From Aphrophora alni (lineage: Eukaryota > Arthropoda > Insecta > Hemiptera > Aphrophoridae): a stretch of 64,000 nucleotides of DNA. Made by a program: the position numbers and the translations under genes. Within the stretch, counting starts at the first letter, position 1; every line of letters starts with the position of its first letter. Shown piece after piece: positions 46,457-57,774 of this stretch. The DNA is taken from contig OY740769.1 of the NCBI GenBank assembly GCA_963513935.1, forward strand, positions 70,883,712 through 70,947,711. The letters run 5' to 3'. The notes under the pieces are model-generated. The model was not told the DNA's origin and searched no databases. It saw only the letters and a list, made by a program, of their open reading frames with translations.

Positions 46457-46652
46457 AGTTAGTATGCGCACAGTGGGACCCTATGTCAAGTACACAAACT
46501 TTAGCCCTAGTCAGTATAGTGACAAAGTTTTTACAAGACTATCCGACGTTAGGACCTAGCAGTAAAGTTCTGACACTGCTACTCAACAACATAGTTGACA
46601 AGATGACTGGTGCAGTTGAAAATGATATATACATTCCAATATATCCACGCCA
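46457..46652 (+). CDS. PAXBP1: PAXBP1/GCFC1 homologue, internal exon (GCFC domain)
   Basis: Encodes QLVCAQWDPMSSTQTLALVS (its first codon completed by the C left at 23837), then IVTKFLQDYPTLGPSSKVLT, LLLNNIVDKMTGAVENDIYI and PIYPR plus two bases. W-D-P-x-S-x-x-Q-T and D(I/V)(Y/F)xPxYP are recognisable family positions. The acceptor is TTTTAG and the donor CA|GTGAGT; I chose the donor because the phase (2) joins correctly to the exon at 60251. An alternative frame with an early stop, running through the same bases, is not the real one. The exon sits alone between introns of 22.6 and 13.6 kb. Confidence 0.85.
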
Positions 46653-46721
46653 GTGAGTATACTTTCTCTTTGTTTGCTTTTAATTTAATTTAATAATTCA
46701 TGTCAACAAAAATAATAAGTA

Positions 46722-48030
46722 CCTCTGTAATTTTCCTGTTATATTCATGATAATTTCATTGCACATGCATAAGAGGCCTGAATACAATCATATCAGATTA
46801 TAATGCAAACAACTTTGTACTTTATAAATTCTTTTTACAGCTGAATAATATATGAATGAAAAAAAACCTTAACCTAACCATTTAGTTCTTTGCTTCCAAA
46901 ATATTAATTAAAACACAGAAAAAAATTAGTCACGTAAGATTTAGAATTTTTACAACTTAGATTAAGATGACTAATTCCAGTGTATGGGCACCACACTGGA
47001 AATGCGATCTTGAGAGTTGATCCATTCGTTTACTTGATGATTGCTAAATTGCTAACACCTCAAGATGAGTTTTTGTTAAAATAAGATATATGATAATATT
47101 ATAGTAAATATTACCTGTGACTTTTTTGATTGAGATGAATTTTTACGACACATTTCGGCACCATAATCCCATTATCAAGTTATTCACTTCGTCATGTACA
47201 CATATAAATACACTAAAATACACAATACATACAATTTAAAATTTAAAAAAGTATTTTTAAATTTTGTAGCGCCGGACAATTGTATTCAGTTTACACCGTC
47301 GCGTGGTACATAGATCACAATTTGGTTAACACGCTATGGTGTACACCGAATACAATTGTCCGGTGCTAAATAATTTTTAAAGTGTACCTATTGTGTATTT
47401 TAGTTTTTTTATGTTATGTTTTAGTGTATTTATATGTACATGAGAAAGTGAATAACTCGATAATGGGTTTATGTTGCCGAAACGTGTAGTAAAAATTCAT
47501 CTCTCAATCAAAAAAGTAACACGATTAATTACAGGTAATATTTTCTGTTAATATTATCATATATCATATCTCAATATTTGAAATGACTTGGATACAAAAA
47601 AATCATGAAACTGAGTTATTGTGTTTTCTACTTAATTCTTACAATAGTAAACTGTAATGTAAGGGTTTATATGTAATTAAAGGAAAGGAGAACCAAAAGA
47701 TAAAATAAAAATTTAACTAACTCTATGAATGAATTCATATAGCTTTGTTTCATGTCATGAAGACAAACCTGTTAGATCTATATAAGGGAATCTGAAAAGA
47801 CCATTATTTCTCATGCAAGTTTTCTGCTTGATTAAAAATGAGTTCCATTTATAAGATTGATTGTTAATAAAGCCCAAAGCTTAGATATAGCAAACAAAAT
47901 TTAGTCTATGATCTTCAAGAAGCGAAAATTACCTTTAAATTATAAAATACCTAGGAATTAATGAAATATATTCATATTTTCAATATTAAATAGATACTAT
48001 AATTTGTTTCTTTGTTAAATTGAAACACAT
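46722..48030. repeat. Left arm of a large inverted repeat
   Basis: Matches the reverse complement of 50240-51003 over about 800 bp. Shared blocks include CTGTAATTTTC, GGCCTGAATACAATCATAT, TTTGCTTCCAAAATATTAA, GAGTTATTGTGTTTTCT, GCAAGTTTTCTGCTTGATTA and ACAAAATTTAGTCTATGATC. The arm starts only 70 bp after the PAXBP1 exon and is itself interrupted by the palindrome at 47085-47565. Identity looks like 75-85 percent by eye. Confidence 0.75.
47085..47565. repeat. 481-bp palindromic element inside the inverted-repeat arm
   Basis: The ends GATATATGATAATATTA and TAATATTATCATATATC are perfect inverted copies. Inward the arms pair through ATTACCTGT, TTTTTTGATTGAGATGAATT and ACAATTGTATTC near the centre (about 47280/47350). 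Both arms carry a motif of the form CTTGATAATGG/CTCGATAATGG followed by GCCGAAA(C/T)G (47150-47180 on the minus strand, 47456-47484 on the + strand), resembling the Penelope-type hammerhead region. It is non-coding. Confidence 0.75.
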
Positions 48031-48155
48031 TATATAAAATACTGTCATTTTTCTGTAAAAGCACTCTTTCTATCAAAGTTCACTTTTGTTTTATACATAC
48101 TTTTGTGTCTGTCAAATGTAGTCTTTGTTTGTATTTATCTTCTATGTGGCTACAT

Positions 48156-48183
48156 GTTTCGCTGCCACAGGCAGCATCTTCAG
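48156..48183 (-). ncRNA. Hammerhead-like core next to a Penelope-like RT (candidate)
   Basis: On the minus strand: CTGAAGA, one U, then a perfect 6-bp stem GCTGCC/GGCAGC with a TGT loop, then GAAAC. An ACATGTAGCCACATAG hairpin follows immediately. Core CUGANGA and GAAAC are the conserved hammerhead strands. One extra nucleotide separates CUGAAGA from the stem, and I cannot place the UH cleavage step with confidence. It lies downstream (in element sense) of the reverse transcriptase remnant, where Penelope-like elements carry such ribozymes. Confidence 0.5.
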
Positions 48184-48559
48184 GCCAACTATTATGTCCA
48201 CAAAACACTCACAATTACACAACACTTGTAACAATTATTTTTATACATTTTCTGTACACGTCATATATTAAATAGTTTAAATAAATTATGTTTAACATAG
48301 TTACACTTTTGAGGTACCTCTTTCTGGTGTATTTCGTTTAAAACTGATTTGGAAAGATGATGTGTAGTTTTGTTTAATGCTTATCAGTTTGTACTTTGTG
48401 CCCTATTATATGTAAATTTTTCTATCTTCACACGGTACTCACATTTTCACTTATTTATAAAATATTATCTGTCATAACCTATACATTATTTATTATATAA
48501 ACCATAATAATAATAATTTTATTATTTATTGGTTTGAGATGTCCAATTCTTACAAGTTA

Positions 48560-49640
48560 TATCCAGAAAAATTATTATTTTCTTTTTCAACTACCAATGT
48601 GAATTGTATGTTAGGGTTTTTTGAATTCATATAGTTTTAAATTGTTCTATTTGTCTAATGGTTCCATTTAAAGTTATGAAGATCATCAACATATCTGGTG
48701 TAGTGTATAATTTGGTTATAAAACTTGATTGTATTAAACAATAGGAATTTGTTTTCATAGTTCTTTAAAAATAAGTCTGCTAACAGACATGAAAGTGTAG
48801 ATCCCATGGCTACCATCATTTTGGATATACTATTTATTGTTATGGGTGAAATAATGTTGCAGCATGACTTGTAATAAGTTAATTAGTTTGTTAATTTTAT
48901 GTGAGTTAAGTATGTTAGCCTTGTTGAGTGGATTTTGTACGATGTCTATTGTTGCTTGGATAGGCACATTAGTGTACAGGTTAAGGATATCGAATGCAGA
49001 TCTTGTAGTTGGGCTAAAGTTTAATTTTTTAAATTAATAATGTCATGAAAACAAGGTTGTTATTAATACTATTGTTATTTGTTATTTTCTAATTTTATGT
49101 TGTTACGAAATATTTTAACTAGCTTTTTGGCAGTTTTGTAATTAGGTGCGGTAGTAAAATTGATTAGTGGTGTGATGGGTATGTCAGTCTTATGAATCTT
49201 AGGTAGTCCGTTAAAACGAGGTGCTTGGGTATTCATTGGTTTTAATACTTTTGTGCAGTCTGGTCAAATAGATGGGTGGATTTATTAATTATATTGTTTA
49301 ATGTTTTTACAAATTCTTTAGTAGGATCTATCAGTATCATTTGTCTGCAAAAAATCGTCAACTTTCATATTGTATTAATCCTTGTTCATAATGACTAAGG
49401 TGTTTCTTTTGTCGGCTTTGGCGATAATGGCATTGTTGTCAGCTAGTTTGACTTGTATTTCTTTAAGGAGTTTCAAATCCATTGAGTGTTTACAATATAG
49501 ATTCAAATGTTGGTTGCTATGATCATGTTGTTTAGTTTGTCATTAATCAATATGTGTGTTTTGTTTTCAATGTCCGGTCCGGTTTCCCTGTAGTTTATTT
49601 CTTGAAATAGGCGCTTATTATCAGTAGGGTATCGTTGTAT
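48560..49640 (-). pseudogene. Penelope-like reverse transcriptase remnant
   Basis: Minus-strand fragments in order: AIIAKADKRNTLVIMNKD (near 49385-49430), FNGLPKIHKTDIPITPLINF (near 49165-49215), SAFDILNLYTNVPIQATID (near 48945-49000), then RYVDDLHNFKWNH (near 48665-48700, the catalytic pair) and NIQFTLVVEKENNN (near 48580-48610). ADKGNxxVIMN, GLPKIHK and FD(V/I)xxLYTNVP are signature motifs of Penelope-like RTs. Many stops and frame changes are present. A GIY-YIG endonuclease domain was not found downstream (48180-48550). It sits between the arms of the large inverted repeat. Confidence 0.75.
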
Positions 49641-50239
49641 TTTAGACCTTTATTAAGCATACTTAATTCATTCTTATAGAATTCTATAGACATTAAGTTT
49701 GAGACTCCTTGTAGAAGTCATCTTTACAATTGATGTTATCTATCGGGCAAAGTTTATATTGAAGATGTTGAAACTTCTTGTTCTGTTTGTAATATGTAAT
49801 AACAGGTCACATGTTAGAGGGAAACAAAATGAGGTAAGAAACTTTGTCTTGTTTGATAGTAACCTTGATACTAAAAATGAATTCATTAGAAATGAAATGT
49901 TTAGTTTTGACATTATTTAGAAAAAGTCTACTAGCTTTCAGAAGCACTAGATACTGTATAATCCACAATAGGTTGTAATTGATTGATATCTTTCCTTATC
50001 AATAAAAAAGTTGTGTCATCTGCGTATATGCATGCAACAGTGGGTAGAATTTACACTGTATAAACTGTGTTGACCACGAAAGATATTTCCTATATTTTAT
50101 ATTCTTCTACTGTTTGTGAAAGGTGTAACAAGCCATGCTCATCCCAGAACGGTTAATAGAATCATTTTATTTGTTTTCTTCCTTTAAAAAAATATAACTT
50201 ATTGCCTAAATAAAATATATTTATACATTTTAGCCTACA

Positions 50240-51003
50240 TTTTCATTTGAAGGTTTTTTCTTCTAATATTATTTAATGTGTGAATATATTTTATACATTT
50301 CTACATATTTTAAAATTTAAAAGTAATTATCTACTAGGTACTTTAAGATCATAGACTAAATTTTGTTTGCTAAGCTTTGGGCCTAATTAACAATAATTCT
50401 TACAAATGAGTTCTTTAATCAAGCAGAAAACTTGCATGGAAATGACCACCTTTCAGATTCCCTTGTGTCGGTCCAGCAGGTTTGTCTTCAATGACATGAA
50501 ACAAAACTTTGTATTGTTTCATATATAGGGTTAATTAAAATTTTATTGTATCTTATGGATCTCCTATCCTTTAATTGCATTAAAACCCTTACATTGCAAT
50601 TTAGTATTCTAAGAATTAAGCAGAAAACACAATAACTCATCTTGAGGTATGTCAAGCATCAGCAGTTTTAATTTTAATAAAATTCAAAGTAAACAAATGT
50701 TTCAACACTCAAGATTGCATTCCCAGGGTGTTGATCATACGCTGGAACTAGTCATCTTATTCCAAATTGTAAAAATTTTAAATCCTACCTAACTAATTTT
50801 TCTCAGTACTTTAATTAATATTTTGGAAGCAAAGAAATAAATGGATATGTTAAGGGTTTTTTATTCACTTATTATTCAGTTAAAAAAAGAATTTTAAAAG
50901 TACAAAGTCGTTTGCATTTTAATCTAATATGATTGTATTCAGGTCTCTCATGCATGCACATTAAAATTATCATGATATATAACATGAAAATTACAGAATT
51001 ACT
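50240..51003. repeat. Right arm of the large inverted repeat
   Basis: Reverse complement of the left arm (46722-48030) without the 481-bp palindrome. The outer end is CATGAAAATTACAG near 50985-51000 and the inner end is about 50240-50330. Together the arms enclose about 2.2 kb that contains the Penelope-like RT. Confidence 0.75.
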
Positions 51004-51232
51004 TTGTTCCTTTGAAATTAGTAAATTATCAATTTTTAAGATTTTCTGCATTTATGTGTTATTGTTACATTATGATGGAATGTTATTTTTCCCGCTAAAA
51101 TATATTCTTATATACCAACCTTTATAACCTTTTTTCTTTTCTTTCTTTTTTTTTTTTTTTTACAATTTAGTAGTTTTAATATATCTGATGAATTTGCTCT
51201 GTTATCTTTAAAGAACACTCAAGCAACATTAA

Positions 51233-53744
51233 CCCTCCAGGTGGCGCATGTTAATATGTCTTAAAAATTCTTCGTTCGTTTAAAAATTAATAAAATATAT
51301 TATTTGTATACAAAACCTAACTTATAAGATATCAATTTTCTCAGAAAGATGCATAGAATTCATCTATGTAATAAAATTCTTTTTTTTTGAAACGGTTTTG
51401 GAGTAAGTATGTTAGATGTCAAAAATGATATTAACTTTTTTTCAAAAATATCTGTATCACCCAAAATCAATAGCTTACTACCTTTTTCTAAGATATACAA
51501 AAGTTTTGTCTAATATTTTTAAATATATTTAGGAAAACAAAATAATAAAATTTTACATTTAAAAAATTTAAAAAAAATATTTTACGAAAAAACTGAATTT
51601 TCTCTTTATTTTTTCTAAAAAACATTAAAAATAGTAAAATATATTTTATACAGAACTTCTATATATCATTATGTCCAGAAAGGTGCATAGAATTTAGTTG
51701 TGTAGTGCAAAAAAATGTCACATGCATCACATTTGGAGTTTTTTGGTCAAATACCAAAAAATCGAGAGTAATGGAGAGTAAAATTTCACAGAAATCGGTA
51801 CATAAACCATATTAAATTTTTTTTATGATTTTTTTAAAATATTGATACAGATTTGTAATATATTTGTGGATAAAAGTTGCTAAAAAGAAAAATAAATTTT
51901 GAAAATTTTCATTAGACGAGGTACATTTTTACGTAAAATGTGAATATTGACTAACTATATTCAAACAGTAACCAAAAATATAATTTTTATTCTAAACAAA
52001 AGTTTTTATTACCTATGTTCTCACAAATATACATAGATTTTATGTGTGTAATGCAAAAAAAAATTATATGGAAACATTTTAGAGTTATTACGGACGGAAT
52101 CAACAAATTTACCCTGTAACCGAGGCAAAATTCCACAGAAATAGGTATATAAACCATATTAAAAATTTTTTATGATTTTTTTTAAATATTGATGCAGATT
52201 TGTAATATATTTGTGGATAAAAGTTGCTAAAAAGAAAAATCTATTTTGAAAATTTTCATTAGACATGGGTCATTTATGATAAAAATCTACCTTCACAATA
52301 GCCTAGACGTTGAGGTTAGGGCTGTGAAAAAAAAACCAAAAATATGAAATATCACTAATAAATACACTACAAACATTGACACATTTATTATAAGTTGTAT
52401 ATACATTTATATATTATGTATATACATATTATAATAAATAAATGGTTTCTTGAAACTAAAAGTTCCAATAGCAAATCTAGAACTAGGCCTGACTAGTACT
52501 AGATTTGGCTAGACTAGGCCGAAAATATGAATTATCACTCATAACTACACTCTACAAACATTGACACATTTATTTTAAGTTGTATAAACAAATTATAATA
52601 AAAAAATCACTTCATGAAACTTATATTCTTTATAAAAACAAAGCTATTGCACTTTGAAATTTCCACATCGGCAAAAATCTTGCGAGATCGAAGTAACAAA
52701 TTTGAGGTTATTCTACGTTTTATAAAGTACCTCAGCCTTTGTATTTTTCCTTGTACAGATGTGTTTCAAATACAAGGTTAAACATTGAAACCTCCTCTTC
52801 ACAGTTATATCAAAAACGACAAAATTGTATAAAAATAAAGATCGGATTCTTCAAGACTGTCTAGAAACTGAATATCGCAAACCGGTCTGAAAGTTCAGAG
52901 GATCATTTCCTAGAATGGATATAAATCGGAAACTATATAACTTAGGATGATTTCGTCTTCATAGTTCGAAAGAGGAAGAAAAATACTATATAATATTGTC
53001 AACTTGTAACATTTGGACAAGTTTTACCATTTCGAAAAAATATATGAACATATAGGTGATATTTTCTATATAAAACTCGCCGCGAGAAACTGTCGCAATC
53101 TAGCGCTAACAAGGTAAACTTCAGTCTAGTCTTATTTCTCTACTACAGGCTACATAAAATTTTCTAAACTTGGTTATGAAAGATTGAAAGATAACCTTTT
53201 CAATGGTATAAAATACATTTCGATAATATAATATCTACTAGGATAAAAGTTGAATTCCAAAAAATGTAATTTTTAGCGTGTAAAATAGCGTTAAAATTCT
53301 TGATTTGGTTTAATTTTTATATAATAAAAACTATACTAGTTGGAAACATTTGAAAAACACCGTTTTGAAGAGAAAGACGCGATCTATCAAGCAGTGTTAT
53401 GTCAGATGTGACAGATTGAAATTTCGTAATAGGAATAATTGACAAACGCGACGAATGTTTTGTTTAAAACTTGTTAACGTAAAACTTGGACGTTTCGCAT
53501 CAAAAATATGCGAACTTCGCCAATTTTTGGAATATTATTTATAAAGTTTTGTGGTATTTTTTTTGCATGATATGCATCTACGGAACATTAGCTTTCCAAC
53601 GGTATTTTATTTATTGCGATGGGACAATTTTAAGTGGGCGTAACGTTGAATGGCCAAATACGTGTTTTTTAGTTGGTGAAGTGAGCCATTACTAATGCCG
53701 CGACCCGGTCGCAGTTAAAACCGGGTCGTCCACCACTTCGAGGG
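51233..53744 (+). mobile_element. TTAA-type repeat family R, copy 3 (longest, complete)
   Basis: 2,512 bp between TTAA at 51229-51232 and TTAA at 53745-53748. The left end is CCCTCCAGGTGGCGCATG followed by TTAA; the right end, read inward, is CCCTCGAAGTGG. Inside, at least three diverged units of about 340 bp follow one another, marked by GCATAGAATTCATCTATG (51351), GCATAGAATTTAGTTGTG (51687) and ACATAGATTTTATGTGTG (52031). Near the right end is a hairpin, CGACCCGGT...ACCGGGTCG (53701-53728). No coding region is supported; a 69-residue frame at 53486-53695 has no family features. Confidence 0.85.
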
Positions 53745-53748
53745 TTAA

Positions 53749-55627
53749 GAGATTTATAAAACCATCATCATTGTTAATCAAGAAAATGAAGAGCCTAATT
53801 TATTTTATTTGTCAAGCCCGAATCGGTTAGAAGCGATTATCGTAATAGTCACAAAGCTGTTCATTATTATGGTTTTAATTTTGTTCTCCAAAAAAATGTT
53901 CTTATTTCTTAAAAATGATTATCAATGTTTATCAGCTACTATTTTGATAATATTTTTCAAACAAACGACTCTGTGGTTATGAATATTACTGAACCACCAT
54001 AATTGATACTAAAAGTGTAACTTAACATTATCGATGTTGGATTTCTGGTTACTAATTATCTATACCATTTATTAAAAAGAATTGTTAGTCTGAATCCGTA
54101 AGAGAAGTATGAATTGGTGATTAATCATAATCGGTAAGCTAATAGTCTCATTCTTAGTTTCCAGTTTGACAATCTTCAATTCATAATTTCTGTTTGTGAC
54201 ATAAATGAAAAACATATTGCTTGTATTATGAAAAGTGTGTGTTTTTCTCCTGTCATATAGTTTAGTTTTTATATCAATCTGGACCAATAAACTATACACA
54301 CTTATATTATAAATTTATACACAATATATTGTGTATATTAAATATATGTGAGGTAGTAAAATGGTTATAGAAGTATTTTGTGGTAAGATATAATGATGTC
54401 AAACAAAAAGTAAGCACTGATAAACACATTTATAGATAACAACCATATTATATGTGATTTGATGCTTTTTTTTTTTCAAACCAGGATTTTAAATCTAGGC
54501 TGCAACAATTCGTAATGGTTTCAAAACAAAATTCTGTATAAAACATGTAAGGAATTCCATTCAATTGGAATATCGACACTTACAATCGGAGTCTAGTGAC
54601 AAATGTGCAAGACTCCCAACCTAGCATTTCAAAATTACGAAAATCTCGACTTTCCATTGTAACATTTATAATAAATAAACACTATGAATTGATGATGGGT
54701 TGAGGGATTTGTGGTCAAATGAAAAGTAAGATCTTAGATGCATGTTATATCGTAAATGTAATAACCTCAAAATTCGTTCTAGCCTAATAATTTAATTAAC
54801 TTCAAGATTTTGGAAATTTTAAATAAATAATTATAAAGCACATATTATACTAATTACAGCTAATTTAAATAAAACTTACCTTTAAACTTACCATTTCAAA
54901 AACAATAATAACAGTAACTTTACTTAATAACCTAAAATGATTGAGTAAGAACATTTTACTATTCTTTTGTAATTTATTTTATGTTTAGATAATTATTTTT
55001 AATTCAAATTCAATTTATATTGTGTATTAGTTAATTTAATTAACAAACTGATTGAATAGGATAAATTAGGTTAGTTTTAGTGTTTACAATGAATTATTAC
55101 AATAAAGTGGAACAGTACGAACTGGCGGCGAAAGTTAGAACTATCGTTGAAATCTAGGCAGTGAAAAATAAAAACATAAATATATAAAAAGTGAATGTGG
55201 ATGAATTAAAACCTTTTTTTAAAACAATTTTAACTACATATATGTTTACAAACTATAAATAATGTAAATGCACTATTTTAAATGACTATGAAAGAACTTT
55301 AAAAAATTTAAAAAAAACTTTTATATGTTTGAATGCACAGCCATACGCAAAGCCGATAGTAGAAAATATACAAGTGATGGTGGTACTTCATTGTACCCTG
55401 GGTTGTTGGAAGAAAATAATAAGATAGATCTATAAAAAATTCCATGGAGGCAAGATCAATTTTCGTTGTTCAGCAATTTTAAAAAGAAAGATTTTATAGA
55501 CAAGTTAAATATTTTAATAATACAAACATGTCAGAGGAATGAATGGTGAACTACAAGAGTTATTGCAAGTATTTATAAAGTAGTCTGAGGTAATACCAAA
55601 ACTTTTAATATCTTCAAGAATAAAAAT
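53749..55627. other. Intron sequence, nothing recognised
   Basis: AT-rich intron sequence between two R elements, with no recognised structure. Confidence 0.5.
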
Positions 55628-55631
55628 TTAA

Positions 55632-55665
55632 CCCTGCAACCGGCGTATGTTAAACAAATTTCAAA
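55632..55665 (+). repeat. Isolated end of the R repeat family
   Basis: TTAA (55628-55631) followed by CCCTGCAACCGGCGTATG and TTAA, identical in this stretch to the left end of copy 1 (28259 onward). The internal units do not follow; only about 35 bp is recognisable, 110 bp before the next complete copy. Confidence 0.6.
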
Positions 55666-55744
55666 ATTATTTATTTAGACTTTAGTGGGTATATAGATTA
55701 AATGAATATAAAAAGATTTGAACTGTAATTTTTTTTAATATCAA

Positions 55745-57770
55745 CCCTTGAACTGGCAGGAACTGGCACATGTTAAAGGATGTTAAGGTGTTGTTTTCTT
55801 AAAAAATTCATAAAATATATTACAAAACCTAACTTATAAGACATCATTTTTCTCAGAAAGATGCATAGAATTTATCTATATGTAAAAAAAAAATTTTTTT
55901 TTTGAAACGGTTTTGGAGTAAGTATGTTACATGTCAAAAACGAAGTTATCATTTTTCAGGAAAAACCTGTATCATCCAAAATCAAAAGCTTACCACCTTT
56001 TTCTAAGATATACAAAAGTTTTGTGTAATATTTGTGAATATATTTAGAAAAAATAAATACAAAATTTGTTACATTTTCAAAATTTAAAAAAATATTTTAC
56101 GAAAAAAGGTAATTTGATCATTTTTTCTTTCAAAAATTCACTAAAAATAGTAATATATATCTTTTACACAACATCTATATATCATTATATTCAGAAAGGT
56201 GCATAGAATTTAGGTGTAAAATAGTCAAAAATCGGATAGTTACGTAGGCAAGAATTTCACAGAAATGGTAATGTACACCACACTAAAAAAATTTTTTGTT
56301 TTTTTTAAGTGTTACTAGAGATTTGTAATATATTTGTGGATAAAGGTTGCTAAAAAGAAAAACCAATTTTTAAAATTTTCATTGGACGTGGTACATTTTT
56401 ACGTAAAAAAATGAAAATTGTCTAACTATTTTCAAAAATTCACGAAAAAATAAAATAATAATCAATAACCGAATTTTTATTACCTATGTTCTCACAAAGA
56501 TACATAGATTTTATGTGTGTAATGCAAAAACTTTTAGATTTAAAAATTTTAGAGTTATAAGGTCATATATCAAAAAATGGGAGGCAAAATTCCACCGAAA
56601 TAGGTATATAAACCAATAAAAAAAATTTATAGATAGGCCTATATAATTTTATAAACATTTTGCATACATTTTGGTAAAAACATAATCAATTTATAAAATT
56701 TTAATTAGACAAAATTATTCTGATATATAAAACCAATGGTAACTTGTTAATATGGTCACACCAGATAAATCATAACCTTTCTCTATTTATAGATAGGCCT
56801 ATATAAATTTATAGACATTTTGCATATATTTTGGTAAAAACAATCAATTTATAAAATGTTCATTAGACAAAATTATTTGTATTAGTAAACACAATGTGTT
56901 TTGCTACAAATTTGCTATGAATGAAGACCAATTTCCAACATAACCTCTATTTCTAGATAGCCTCAATATTTGATGTCTGACAATAACATTCACACAGAAC
57001 AATATATTCTACAAACAATAATACTGATATTGTAATTTGTATACACAATTTATAATAAATAAATAAAACAAGCCTTCAAAATAAGAGAAATATAATCCCA
57101 AATCAATAACCGCTAGACGGCTTCACGGCATTCATACATCATTTTTCTCACAAACTTAGGCTTCGTTCCAAGCTAAAAACAATAACATCAAGTTTTCTTT
57201 TGCCTACATCAAGTGGTACCAACTTATAGAATGAAATCTCGTCTACAACATACTATAAAGTTCGATTACAAAAAATCGATTCAGTAATCCATAATCTTAT
57301 TTAGTAAGCTGCACCGAATGCTGAGTGAATTTCGTGCTGTTAGGTTACTACTTCAGTCAAGTAGAAATATCTTTCGATCTATGAGTCACAGAACAATTTG
57401 TAAACTACGATTATAAAGAGAAAAACGTGATCTATAGAAACAGTGTTTTATTCGACATGTTTGACAGATAAATAGATTTGTGATCATATGTGAAAAAGTG
57501 GCGTCGCTTTTACTAAAAGGCGCATGGTTCAAATCTTGGACGTTATGTATAAAAAATATGTGAACTTCAGCAATTTTTGGAATATTATTTATACCGTTTT
57601 GTGGTATTTTTTTGCATGATTATGTATCTACGGAACATTAGCTTTCCAACACTATTTTTTTTATTGTGATAGGACGAAATGTTGAATTGCAAAAACCGTG
57701 TTTTATAAGTGAAACATAGCCAACTAGTTCGGGAGTGTTGGTCGATTTCGGATCTTTGCCAATACGAGGG
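55745..57770 (+). mobile_element. TTAA-type repeat family R, copy 4
   Basis: 2,026 bp between TCAA at 55741-55744 (a mutated TTAA) and TTAA at 57771-57774. The left end is CCCTTGAACTGGCAGG followed by GGCACATGTTAA; the right end, read inward, is CCCTCGTATTGGC. It contains the same units of about 330 bp (GCATAGAATTTATCTATATG near 55863, GCATAGAATTTAGGTG near 56200, ACATAGATTTTATGTGTG near 56503) and the same right part with ATGTATCTACGGAACATTA (57620-57640). A block TATAGATAGGCCTATATAA is duplicated (56628 and 56785). Non-coding. Confidence 0.8.
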
Positions 57771-57774
57771 TTAA

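Noticed and set aside
46317..46559. 80-codon plus-strand frame across the PAXBP1 exon
   Set aside because: It is the wrong frame; the real exon frame joins the neighbouring exons in phase and carries the GCFC pattern.
49699..49920. 73-codon plus-strand frame
   Set aside because: It lies opposite the Penelope-like remnant and has no recognisable features.
53486..53695. 69-codon frame at the end of an R element
   Set aside because: The matching segments in the other R copies are not open, so it is not a conserved protein.
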